Shown here: piece by piece, positions 8,705 to 17,616 of the stretch
How positions within the stretch are numbered: position 1 is the stretch's first letter
Layout: the number at the start of each line of letters is the position of its first letter
DNA from: Flavobacterium panacis
GTDB lineage: Bacteria; Bacteroidota; Bacteroidia; Flavobacteriales; Flavobacteriaceae
Assembly: GCF_024649945.1 (NCBI RefSeq)
Contig: NZ_JANKMS010000002.1
Span: 682,001 to 746,000, forward strand
Direction: 5' to 3'
Length of the DNA: 64,000 nucleotides
Translations under genes and position numbers: made by a program
Notes under the pieces: model-generated
Told to the model about the DNA's origin: nothing
Databases searched by the model: none
Seen by the model: the letters and a program-made list of their open reading frames with translations, nothing else

Positions 8705-11700
8705 TTAAAAACTAACATTTAGTCCCATAGTACCCGTAAAAGGATTTGGATAAGCTCCATAATCAAATCCTACCATTGATCCCGATTGATACGTACTGCC
8801 TTCTGGATCATATCCTAAATATTTCGAGAACACATGTACATTTTCCATATTTACATATAACTTAATGTTGCTGATCTTCAATTTTTCAACTAAGCTTTTT
8901 GGCAAGTTATATCCTAAACGAATATTTTGGATACGAACAAATGATCCATCTTCAACCCAGTAACTTGAACCAAAATCTTGAACCGTGTTTGGCGTCATAC
9001 GAGGTTTAGGAATCATTCCGTTTCCTGGATCAGCATCAGATTTCCAGTAATTGTTTACTACAGAATACATATTACGATTCCCTCCTCCTACACCTGATTT
9101 CAAATATCTGGCACTATGATTCAGGATTTCTCCTCCTTGTGAACCGCGTAATAAGACAGAAAGTTCAAATCCTGAATAAGAAAAATTATTAGTCAAGCCC
9201 CATTGAAAATCTGGCTGATAGTTACCTAAATAAGTTCGGTCGTCAGAATTAATTTTGCCATCGTTATTGACATCTCTTACTCTTGGATCACCCGCTTCAC
9301 TGCCTGGCCAAACCGGATAAGCTTTGCTGTCCAACTCTGCTTGTGACATAATCACACCATCAATAACATACCCATAATACATTCCTACCGGCTGTCCTAC
9401 AGCTGTTCTCGAGGTCATACTGCTGACATTGACATCTATTGGAGCATCATTTGCGCCAAGTTTTAAGACTTTATTTCGGTTGGCAAAAATGTTAAAATCA
9501 GTACTCCATTTGAATTTTCGATCTATATTAATGGTACTAAGACTTACTTCAAATCCTCTGTTTTCCAGCTGTCCTATATTGGTTAAAGTAGAAGAAAAAC
9601 CAGAAATAATTGGGATAGGCACATTGAGCAACAAATCTTTTGTTTTTGAATAATAAATATCACCCGTAAATTTTACTCGTCCATTAAAAACACTTACATC
9701 AATCCCAAAGTTGGTTTGACCTGTTTTTTCCCATTTTAAATTTTTATCAGCAAAATTTGAGGTGTAAATACCTTGGTTTACAGTACCAGAACTTACATAC
9801 GGGCTATATCCTAATACACCAATAGATCCGTAGTTTGGAATAGAATTGTTACCCGTTTCTCCATAACTTAACCTAACTTTCAAATTATTCAACCAAGTAG
9901 ATTCCTTTAGAAAAGATTCTTCAGAAATACGCCATGCAAGCGATCCCGATGGGAAATACCCCCATTTGTTATTGGCTCCAAAACGGGAAGAACCATCAGC
10001 TCGAATTGCTGCCGTTAGCAAATATTTGCCTTTATACGAATAATTGGCACGAGCCAAATAAGAAAGCAATGACCACTCTTCTGAAAAAGTATTACCAGCA
10101 TTCACAACACCAGCATTCAAAGTATGCACTAAATCATTTGGGAAATTTCCAGCTGTCATACTGCTCAAATCGGTACGTTGTTCTTGAGCAGAAAACCCTG
10201 CCAAAACATTCAAACTGTGATTTTCATTAAATTTCTTGTTGTAATTCAGTGTACTTTCCGAAATCCAATTGTTAGATTGTAATGTTTTGAAATCAGCTTG
10301 TGCTGGTACCCATCCAGAGTATCCCCAATTCTGACCTGCATTCCAATAGAAATTATGAACCGTATTCTCAATATTAGAACTCACAGAAGTTTTAAAAGTC
10401 AAATCCTTTATAATATCCCATTCTACAAAAGAAGTAATTATCGATACATTGGTTGTTTTTTTAGCGATTGCTTCTCTTGTTAATGAATACGGATGCCATA
10501 ACTGGAATCCATATTTAGCAAATGTATTCCATATGGATGCGGGATCCTTAAAACCTAAACTTCCTGTTTCAACATAAAGAGGAAAAAACGGATCACTTTG
10601 CAGGGCCAAACCTACTACGTCACTTTTTCCAGCTGTACCATATGGTGCTTCTTTTATTTGGCTAAGACCAATATTGATCCCCATACGAACTTTATCATTA
10701 AACTTATGTTTCAGATTTGACCTCACATTAATTCTATCATATGTATTACTGTCCACTACACCTTCTGAATTTATATACCCCAATGATGCCATAAATTGTG
10801 TTTTCTCCGTTCCTCCCGAAGCCGACAGCTGAAAATTTGTATTAAAAGCCGTTCTCAATGCTACATCCTGCCAATCGGTTCCTTGTCCAATACGGGCAAT
10901 CCAAGCTGGATCAGAGAATTCTGTGGGAACCGTTACGCTAAGACTTCTTGTAGCCGATGGATTTGCAGCAACAATTGTCGCCCATGAATTATTTCTTGCC
11001 GCTGTGTTGTAGGCAATAAATTCTGAAGAGTTCATCATATTAACCTTACGATTGACTTTAGAAATACCAGACTCGAAAATTGCATCAATTTTAGTTTTAC
11101 CAGCTTTCCCTTGTTTTGTCGTAATGATCACAACACCATTTGCTCCTCTAGAACCATAAATAGCTGCAGAAGATGCATCTTTCAAAATATCAATCGACTC
11201 AATATCGTTAGGATTAATTGAATTCAATGGATTTCGATTAAAACTTAAATTACTTCCTCCACTAATTCCCGAATCAGTTGAGTTTGTTGTATTATCTTCC
11301 AACGGAATACCATCTATAACATAAAGAGGTGTAGTTCCAGCATTTATAGAAGAAGCTCCACGAATTTTTACTGTAGGCGCAAGACCTGGAGCACCTTGAG
11401 ACTGTATAATTTGAACACCAGATGCTTGCCCTCCCAATGATTGAAGTGCATTAACATTTGACCTGCCTTCTAATTTATCTGCGCCAACGGAAATTACCGA
11501 TCCGGTCAAGTCTTTTTTCTTGACAGAACCATAACCTACAACAACCACTTCGTCTAATTTGGCTGAATCTTCTTCTAATTTAATGGAGATATTTGTCTGT
11601 CCATTTACCAAAACTTCTTTTGTTTTAAAACCGACATAAGTAACCACTAATACTGCTTTTTCATTTTTTACTTTTAATGAAAATTGACCATCTAAATCGC

Positions 11701-11860
11701 TTTGAACTCCATTTGTAGTTCCTTTTTCAATAATATTTACTCCTGGCACGGGTAATCCGAAACCATCAGTAATTTTTCCTTTAATTTCTTTCTGTTGCTG
11801 CCCGTAAATCGGCATACATAATAATAGTCCTAGAAAAAATATATAATACTTCACTTTCAT
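8705..11860 (-). CDS. SusC/RagA-family TonB-dependent outer-membrane transporter
   Basis: This 1051-residue protein begins with a signal peptide ending near IYGQ, then a carboxypeptidase-regulatory-like beta-sandwich (about 24-100; KGKITDGFGLPVPGVNI). A TonB-box-like segment (LDEVVVVGYG) and the plug domain (VKIRGASSINAGTTPLYVIDG, DILKDASSAAIYGSRGANGV) follow, then a 22-strand barrel ending in Phe. It imports the ligand captured by the SusD partner across the outer membrane using TonB energy. It lacks an N-terminal STN domain, so it should not signal to an ECF sigma factor. It is transcribed from the 0.9-kb AT-rich gap to its right. Confidence 0.96.
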   Translation of the reverse strand: MKVKYYIFFLGLLLCMPIYGQQQKEIKGKITDGFGLPVPGVNIIEKGTTNGVQSDLDGQFSLKVKNEKAVLVVTYVGFKTKEVLVNGQTNISIKLEEDSAKLDEVVVVGYGSVKKKDLTGSVISVGADKLEGRSNVNALQSLGGQASGVQIIQSQGAPGLAPTVKIRGASSINAGTTPLYVIDGIPLEDNTTNSTDSGISGGSNLSFNRNPLNSINPNDIESIDILKDASSAAIYGSRGANGVVIITTKQGKAGKTKIDAIFESGISKVNRKVNMMNSSEFIAYNTAARNNSWATIVAANPSATRSLSVTVPTEFSDPAWIARIGQGTDWQDVALRTAFNTNFQLSASGGTEKTQFMASLGYINSEGVVDSNTYDRINVRSNLKHKFNDKVRMGINIGLSQIKEAPYGTAGKSDVVGLALQSDPFFPLYVETGSLGFKDPASIWNTFAKYGFQLWHPYSLTREAIAKKTTNVSIITSFVEWDIIKDLTFKTSVSSNIENTVHNFYWNAGQNWGYSGWVPAQADFKTLQSNNWISESTLNYNKKFNENHSLNVLAGFSAQEQRTDLSSMTAGNFPNDLVHTLNAGVVNAGNTFSEEWSLLSYLARANYSYKGKYLLTAAIRADGSSRFGANNKWGYFPSGSLAWRISEESFLKESTWLNNLKVRLSYGETGNNSIPNYGSIGVLGYSPYVSSGTVNQGIYTSNFADKNLKWEKTGQTNFGIDVSVFNGRVKFTGDIYYSKTKDLLLNVPIPIISGFSSTLTNIGQLENRGFEVSLSTINIDRKFKWSTDFNIFANRNKVLKLGANDAPIDVNVSSMTSRTAVGQPVGMYYGYVIDGVIMSQAELDSKAYPVWPGSEAGDPRVRDVNNDGKINSDDRTYLGNYQPDFQWGLTNNFSYSGFELSVLLRGSQGGEILNHSARYLKSGVGGGNRNMYSVVNNYWKSDADPGNGMIPKPRMTPNTVQDFGSSYWVEDGSFVRIQNIRLGYNLPKSLVEKLKISNIKLYVNMENVHVFSKYLGYDPEGSTYQSGSMVGFDYGAYPNPFTGTMGLNVSF

Positions 11861-12688
11861 ATGGTTTATCGGTTAGTTAGTTGTTCTAAAATTTTATGTT
11901 TTTCACCTTTAGTGAATTTGAATCGCTTTTTTAATTTGTCAATACCATTTTTAGATTAATAATTTGAAACTATAGAAGTGTAATGTGACACTCTCATTAT
12001 TTACTTTTAAAAACATTTATCTGTTTTTCATGTAAATATTTCTACTGAGCGAATGACTTTATTGAGTTAGTCTTTTTCAGTTTTGATTTCTTCAGATTTT
12101 TTCATTTTACTTTCACATTTTGGATTGCTTAGTAAATGACACTGTTGTATTACAAAAGAAGTCGGAGCAAAAGATCAGGTCCTTTTAACCTGTCTGGAAT
12201 TTTAAAAAGTCTTAATTTTTATTTTTTTTCCATACATTTTTTTTTTAGGCATTTATAAAACTTCTTCATTCTCTCCATTCATAGTTTTAAATAAATTTTA
12301 AGAAATAAAAAATCAAATATAAATAAATAACTATTAAAAATTATTAAAAACAAATAAAAAAGAAAGAAAAAGAAAGAAAAAGAAAATAAAAAGATAAAAA
12401 TTAAAAAGCAAAATAGTTAGGAAAACGTGAATAAAAATTACCTTAAAACGAAATAGTCTGATGAAAAACCAAAAAATAGCTTAAATTTCCTATATTTTTT
12501 AGAGAAAAAATAAAAGTAATACCTAGCAAAAAAATCAATATATAAAGTTCAATTAAAAAAACAATCTACCTTTTCTTTATTTTCTTTTTCTTGAGTGCCA
12601 TATCGCAGAAAATTAACGTATTGAATAGAGAAATACGTAAAGTGGCAAATTTTGAAGTTACTCCATTAAAAGAAGTTCAGAAATAGAG
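11861..12688. other. AT-rich gene-free region upstream of the SusC gene at 11860
   Basis: No convincing reading frame is present on either strand. It holds a purine run (repeats of aaagaaagaa and aaaagaaaataaaaag at about 12360-12400). There is one TAnnTTTG-like box on the minus strand at 12314-12321, with no properly spaced -33 element. A nested inverted repeat also occurs (tgcca 12596-12600 / tggca 12643-12647, with acgtatt 12616-12622 / aatacgt 12632-12638 inside). The region probably contains the SusC promoter and a long leader, but I cannot place the start site. Confidence 0.4.
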
Positions 12689-12714
12689 AAAAACGTTTTA
12701 TGGAGAACGTTTTT
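12689..12714 (-). terminator. Second hairpin after the TlpA-TPR gene
   Basis: A 9-bp perfect stem (aaaaacgtt / aacgttttt) with an 8-base loop lies just beyond the stronger terminator at 12722-12757, followed on the minus strand by a T-rich stretch. It may be a back-up terminator. Confidence 0.45.
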
Positions 12715-12721
12715 AAAAATA

Positions 12722-12757
12722 AAAACCTCCAAAGTCAAATTAGATTTTGGAGGTTTT
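12722..12757 (-). terminator. Terminator of the TlpA / class V / DsbD gene group
   Basis: A 12-bp stem (aaaacctccaaa / tttggaggtttt) with a 12-base loop lies 15 bases after the stop of the minus-strand gene at 12773, with a T-rich tail on that strand. Confidence 0.8.
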
Positions 12758-12772
12758 ATTCTTAGTATGTTT

Positions 12773-13864
12773 TTATTTTTTTTGAGGCGACTTAAATTCT
12801 TTTAAAAGATTATCATACTCTCGTAGCTCTTTTTGAAGTGCTGGATTATTTTTGTCGGCAAGAATTTCTAATTTTAAAATTTCTATTGCTTTCTCCTGTT
12901 CTGCTATTGCCTCTTTCTCTTTGCCTATTTTAGCCAAAAGCATGGCAATTGCACTAAGCTGATAACGATCGACAGGTTTTTGACGAAGAATTTCAACACT
13001 TACTGCATAAATAGCTGGTGTCATATCCTCTCGTTTAGGCATTATCCTTGCAATTTCAAATGCGCCGTTATCGTTTTTGTTTTTTAAATCAACTAGATAA
13101 GCCAATGCTTTATCTTTAGACACATAATCGGCTAAAACTTTAAATTTCTGTATTTTATAAGCTGGGCTTGCACTTTTTGCAATTCCTGCATCAATGAGTT
13201 CAATAGCTTTATTATAATCTTTCTTGTTTAAAGCTTCATCTATTTTCATCTGCTCTACTCTTGCTTTCTCATAAAATGCCCGCTGTTCCTCATTCTGTTC
13301 TTTAAAAGCTTTCACATCAAATGTCCCATCGATAAACTGATCCATTAAACCATCAAGAGCAAAAGGATGCCCAATCCAAATAAGACTTCCTTCCCTGATC
13401 ACAAAAGTAGACGGAAGTCCCTGACTTCCGACAGCTTCAATCCAGTTCTTTTTCATGTACTCGTCGTTACTATCAGCAAAACCTGGATATGTCATTTGAT
13501 TCAAGTCACTGTTGATGAAGTCCATTACTTTTGGCAATACTGTTTCATAAGATTGTCCTTTTGTCTTTTCCATCACATTGACGCCCAAAAAGGAAGCTTT
13601 TCCTTCATACTTCTTTGACAGCTCAGATAAATGTCCCATTGCCTGTCTGCAGGCACCACACCACGTAGCCCAAAATTCTAATACGTACACTTTTCCATCT
13701 TTTACTGAGGAAACAGACTCACCCTGAAGCCATTTTGAATATTTTATTTCCGGAGCAACATCACCAATACTAAGTTGGTTCTTATTTTGAGAATTTATCG
13801 TCTGTATACTGAAAAATTGTGTTAGGAATAAACTCAACACAACCACTTTGTTCATAAGTTTCAT
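12773..13864 (-). CDS. Periplasmic TlpA-family thioredoxin with C-terminal TPR-like region
   Basis: This 363-residue protein has a signal peptide (to about residue 25, INSQ), then a TlpA/ResA-type thioredoxin domain. Its redox motif is WCGAC (68-72), and the cis-proline segment is GLPSTFVI. After about residue 190 it is helical and charged (YEKARVEQMKIDEALNKKDYNKAIELIDAG), with TPR-like repeats through the C-terminus. It probably reduces or isomerises disulfides in the periplasm, with the repeats holding a partner. It lies 48 bases downstream of the class V enzyme and in the same direction as DsbD, which could supply its electrons. WCGAC is less common than WCGPC. Confidence 0.85.
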   Translation of the reverse strand: MKLMNKVVVLSLFLTQFFSIQTINSQNKNQLSIGDVAPEIKYSKWLQGESVSSVKDGKVYVLEFWATWCGACRQAMGHLSELSKKYEGKASFLGVNVMEKTKGQSYETVLPKVMDFINSDLNQMTYPGFADSNDEYMKKNWIEAVGSQGLPSTFVIREGSLIWIGHPFALDGLMDQFIDGTFDVKAFKEQNEEQRAFYEKARVEQMKIDEALNKKDYNKAIELIDAGIAKSASPAYKIQKFKVLADYVSKDKALAYLVDLKNKNDNGAFEIARIMPKREDMTPAIYAVSVEILRQKPVDRYQLSAIAMLLAKIGKEKEAIAEQEKAIEILKLEILADKNNPALQKELREYDNLLKEFKSPQKK

Positions 13865-13912
13865 TAGCTATTTCAATTGTGTTAACTTCTTTTAGTTTCT
13901 ATTTTTTATGAT

Positions 13913-15412
13913 TTATAAAACAAACCATTCTTTCACATCTTCCTCAATAGTTTCTTTAATCAAAAGATTATCAAACTCATTAGTAACAGGGTTATATTGA
14001 TACGCTTTCTGCCAGCTTTCAATATTTAAAACAATCTCTTTAACCGAATTTGTAATAAACAAAAGCTCGTCATTTTTCATTGTTGGATGAAGCGAAACCC
14101 TTACCCAACCTGGTTTTTCAGTTAAATTCTTTTGAAGGATTCCATTAGTAATTTCGTTTGATTTTTCTTCATCAATACCTAGCAGAAAATGAGCATAAGT
14201 ACTCGCACACGACCAACCTCCACGAACCTGAATTCCGAAACGATCATTTAGTAAACGTACCAAAAGATTGTAATGAATATTTTCTATCGTAAACGAAACA
14301 CAGCCAATTCTTTCGGTTTTTAAATCTCCTAAAATGGTTAGGCCATGAATTTTCTGTAATTCAGAAAAACAAAGCTGAAGCAGTTCTGTTTCTCTTTCTT
14401 TCATTTTTTCAACTCCCATTTTATCTTTTAATTCCAAACACAAAGCTGTTCGCATTACCTGCAAAAAACCTGGAGTTCCACCATCTTCTTTTACTTCAAT
14501 GGCATCGCTGTAGTGATATTCTCCCCAAGGATTGGTACATTTTACATTTCCTCCACCAGGGTTATCAGGAAAATTAGATTTATAAAGTTTTTCATTGAAA
14601 ACTAAAATTCCACACGTTCCAGGTCCGCCGAGAAATTTATGCGGCGAGAAGAAAATCGCATCCAGCTGTTCTTCGGGATCTTTAGGATGCATATCGATTT
14701 TTACGTAAGGCGCCGAAGCTGCAAAATCGACAAAGCAATAGCCTCCATTTTGATGCATTATTTTGGCTAGTTCATGATACGGTGTAATAATTCCGGTTAC
14801 ATTCGAACAAGCGGTAAACGAACCGATTTTTAATCTTCTACTCTCGTATTTCTTAAGTTCTTCTGAAAGTATCTTAGGATCAACTAAATTGTTCTCTCCG
14901 CAAGGCAAAACCACCACATCTGCAATTGTTTCATACCACGGAACTTGATTGGAATGATGCTCCATGTGTGTGATAAAAACAACTGGTCTTTCGTCATCAA
15001 AATTCAGTTTTACATTGTAAATATTATCCTCAGAACGTAATCCCATGATACGCTGTAACTTGTTTAAAGCCGCAGTCATTCCGGTTCCAGTCGCTACTAA
15101 ACAATCTGAATCAGATGCGTTAACGTGATCTTTTATCATCTTTCTCGCGTATTGATACGCATAAGTCGAAGCTTTTCCAGTCTGGCTGGAAAATGAGTGC
15201 GTATTGGCAATCATGGGACCGATTTTGCGAAGCATTACGTCTTCGATTGGGAAATACAATCTCCCGCTCGCAATCCAGTCGGCGTATAATAAATTTTGTG
15301 TTCCATAAATCGATTCGAAACTATGGTTTACGCCAATTGTATTTTCTCGAAATTCTGAAAAATAGTGTTCTAATTCGTTTGTTTTCAAAGTAACTTCCAT
15401 TTCATTTATCAT
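13913..15412 (-). CDS. Class V aminotransferase-fold PLP enzyme, cysteine-desulfurase-like
   Basis: This 499-residue enzyme has no signal peptide and is cytoplasmic. The PLP lysine is Lys259 in the motif SPHKFLGGPG. Phosphate-binding ATGTGMTAALN and the cofactor Asp region GYCFVDFAASAPY are also present. Near the C-terminus, VRGGWSCAS has the RxGxxCA pattern in which SufS/IscS-type desulfurases carry their catalytic cysteine (Cys402 here). This favours a cysteine or selenocysteine lyase-type reaction over a simple transaminase, though it is about 90 residues longer than SufS. It lies 12 bases after dsbD and before a TlpA gene, so sulfur handling is a consistent theme. The exact substrate is unknown; isopenicillin-N-epimerase-like annotation would be an alternative. 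Confidence 0.75.
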   Translation of the reverse strand: MINEMEVTLKTNELEHYFSEFRENTIGVNHSFESIYGTQNLLYADWIASGRLYFPIEDVMLRKIGPMIANTHSFSSQTGKASTYAYQYARKMIKDHVNASDSDCLVATGTGMTAALNKLQRIMGLRSEDNIYNVKLNFDDERPVVFITHMEHHSNQVPWYETIADVVVLPCGENNLVDPKILSEELKKYESRRLKIGSFTACSNVTGIITPYHELAKIMHQNGGYCFVDFAASAPYVKIDMHPKDPEEQLDAIFFSPHKFLGGPGTCGILVFNEKLYKSNFPDNPGGGNVKCTNPWGEYHYSDAIEVKEDGGTPGFLQVMRTALCLELKDKMGVEKMKERETELLQLCFSELQKIHGLTILGDLKTERIGCVSFTIENIHYNLLVRLLNDRFGIQVRGGWSCASTYAHFLLGIDEEKSNEITNGILQKNLTEKPGWVRVSLHPTMKNDELLFITNSVKEIVLNIESWQKAYQYNPVTNEFDNLLIKETIEEDVKEWFVL

Positions 15413-15424
15413 TTTAAAAGCATT

Positions 15425-17431
15425 TTACTTTTTAAAGTTTTTAATCCCAATTTGCAACCAATTGTAATATTCTTCAATATTCGGATTGTAAGCAGATGGT
15501 TCTGTCAAGTTTGCACTTTTATGATCTACAATTACATAAAACGGCTGCGCATTTGCTTTGTACGTTTTAATCTGTAAATCACTCCATTTGTTTCCAATGG
15601 TTTTAATCTTTTTTCCCGTTGTTTCAGAAACATATTGCTCATTTTCTGGCAGTTCTTTTTTATCATCAACATACAATGAAATCAAAACCACATCATTATT
15701 TAAAACACCCAAAACTTTAGGATCAGACCATACCAATTCTTCCATTTTTCGACAGTTTACACAAGCATATCCTGTAAAATCTAATAAAACTGGTTTTCCT
15801 TGTTTTTTCGCATATTCCATTCCTTTGTCATAATCATGAAACGTGATGATGTTTTGCGGACCGTGCTCTGCTCCTTCTGGCAGTGAACCTGTAATCTTTA
15901 GTTCAGAATTACCCGAAACTCCTAAACCATTTGGAGATTCGCTGTACTGCATTGGTGGTGGAAATCCGCTGATTAATTTTAAAGGCGCCCCCCAAAGTCC
16001 TGGAATCAGATAAATAGTAAAACTTAGAACAACCAGTCCAAAACCTAATCTTCCAACTGAAATATGATTTAATGGCGAATCATGCGGCAGCGTAATTTTT
16101 CCGAATAAATAAAAAGCCAGCATTCCGAAAACTGCAATCCATATCGCTAAGAAAGTTTCTCTTTCCAGCCAATGCAATTGCAATACTAAATCGGCATTTG
16201 ATAAAAATTTGAAAGCTAAAGCCAGTTCCAGAAATCCTAAAACAACTTTTACCGTATTCAGCCAGCCACCAGATTTTGGAAGTGCATTTAACCAACCCGG
16301 AAAAGCAGCAAATAATGAAAACGGCAATGCAATGGCAATTGAAAACCCTAACATTCCAACGATTGGCGCGATTCCTCCTTTTGAAGCGGCTTCAACCAAT
16401 AAAGTTCCTACAATTGGGCCTGTACAAGAAAAAGATACAATAGCTAAAGCCAATGCCATAAAGAAAATTCCAATTAGTCCTCCTCTATCAGCTTGCGAAT
16501 CTACTTTGTTGGCTAATGAACTTGGTAATACAATTTCGAAAGCACCCAAAAATGAACAAGCAAAAACAACCAATAAAATAAAGAAAATCAAATTGAACCA
16601 AACGTTGGTTGAAAGTGCATTTAACGAATCTGCACCAAAAACAGCAGTCACGATTGAGCCCAATAAAACATAAATAATTACGATTGAAATTCCATAAATC
16701 ATAGCGTTTCTAATTCCCGCCGCCTTGCTTTTACTTTGTTTGGTAAAAAAACTTACCGTCATTGGAATCATTGGAAAAACGCAAGGTGTTAACAAAGCTG
16801 CGAATCCTGATAAAAATGCTAAAATAAAAATCGTCAGTAATCCTCTTGATTCTGTTTTCTTTGGTGAATCTGGTATTGCACCCTGAACTTTTTCTTCGGT
16901 TTGAACAATTGTTTTTTCTTCACTAATTACAGTATCTTCTTTTACTGTTGAGTTTTCTTCAACTGCAGCAACTTTCTTTTCACTTGGAATTTTAAATGTC
17001 AATTCTTCCGAAGTTGGTGGTAAACAATTGCTGTCATCGCAAACCATAAATTCAACTTCTCCAGCAACATTTGAAATTTCGTCTGAAGTAAATTTTATTT
17101 TTTGGGTAAAAAGGGCTTTATCCTCAAAATATTTTATTTTCATATCGAAGATTTTATCCACTACTTCGTGTCCTTTTTCTTCGGTTGTTTTTCCGATAAG
17201 TTCAAACTTTTTATTCGAATTTTTGAAAGTAAAAGCAGTTCTTGAAGGTCCGCCTTCTTCAATATATTGTCCGTATAAATGCCAGCCAGATTGAATTACC
17301 GCCTGAGCTTTTAAAACATATTCTTTATCTGATATTTTTTCTACTGATGTTGACCATTTTACAGGATTGTACATTTGTCCAAACATACTGAAAGAGAACA
17401 ACAAGAGTATTATAATTGTGGTATTTTTCAT
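15425..17431 (-). CDS. dsbD: Thiol:disulfide interchange protein DsbD
   Basis: This 668-residue protein has the three-part DsbD layout. A signal peptide is followed by an N-terminal immunoglobulin-like domain with its cysteine pair (Cys131 and Cys136 in VCDDSNCLPP). Then comes an eight-helix membrane domain with TPCVFPMIPMTVSFF and SCTGPIVGTLL, and a C-terminal periplasmic thioredoxin domain with CVNC (557-560). It passes electrons from cytoplasmic thioredoxin to periplasmic thiol proteins. A low-complexity acidic linker (about 150-195) separates the first domain from the membrane part. Likely clients are the TlpA-type proteins at both ends of this cluster. It is followed after 12 bases by the class V enzyme, so the two are co-transcribed. 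Confidence 0.95.
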   Translation of the reverse strand: MKNTTIIILLLFSFSMFGQMYNPVKWSTSVEKISDKEYVLKAQAVIQSGWHLYGQYIEEGGPSRTAFTFKNSNKKFELIGKTTEEKGHEVVDKIFDMKIKYFEDKALFTQKIKFTSDEISNVAGEVEFMVCDDSNCLPPTSEELTFKIPSEKKVAAVEENSTVKEDTVISEEKTIVQTEEKVQGAIPDSPKKTESRGLLTIFILAFLSGFAALLTPCVFPMIPMTVSFFTKQSKSKAAGIRNAMIYGISIVIIYVLLGSIVTAVFGADSLNALSTNVWFNLIFFILLVVFACSFLGAFEIVLPSSLANKVDSQADRGGLIGIFFMALALAIVSFSCTGPIVGTLLVEAASKGGIAPIVGMLGFSIAIALPFSLFAAFPGWLNALPKSGGWLNTVKVVLGFLELALAFKFLSNADLVLQLHWLERETFLAIWIAVFGMLAFYLFGKITLPHDSPLNHISVGRLGFGLVVLSFTIYLIPGLWGAPLKLISGFPPPMQYSESPNGLGVSGNSELKITGSLPEGAEHGPQNIITFHDYDKGMEYAKKQGKPVLLDFTGYACVNCRKMEELVWSDPKVLGVLNNDVVLISLYVDDKKELPENEQYVSETTGKKIKTIGNKWSDLQIKTYKANAQPFYVIVDHKSANLTEPSAYNPNIEEYYNWLQIGIKNFKK

Positions 17432-17460
17432 TGTTATTTTTGTTTTTGATAGGATAAAAA

Positions 17461-17484
17461 AAGAGCTGTCCGTAAACAGCTCTT
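17461..17484 (-). terminator. Terminator between the M16 peptidase and dsbD
   Basis: A 9-bp stem (aagagctgt / acagctctt) with a 6-base loop is followed on the minus strand by TTTTTTT. It ends transcription from the peptidase gene, so dsbD should have its own promoter or be read through. Confidence 0.8.
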
Positions 17485-17563
17485 AAGGCCTTTCACAGAA
17501 AATTGCTTACTAATTCAGATTCTAAAATGAAATAATGAAAGACTTTTTTAGTGGCCAGTCGCC

Positions 17564-17616
17564 GTCTCAGTTTTCAGTTAAAAATTGAACTGAAAACTGA
17601 GACTGAAAACTGAGAC
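17564..17616. repeat. CAGTTTTCAGT-type hairpin repeat, copy 1
   Basis: A perfect 16-bp inverted repeat (17564-17579 with 17588-17603) is built from alternating cagttttcagt and gtctcagt units, followed by a further partial unit that reaches the last codon of the M16 gene. A related, longer element lies at 21669-21769. Confidence 0.75.

Noticed and set aside
16209..16673. 154-codon open frame opposite dsbD
   Set aside because: It mirrors the membrane segments of DsbD on the other strand, with no start context or family resemblance.
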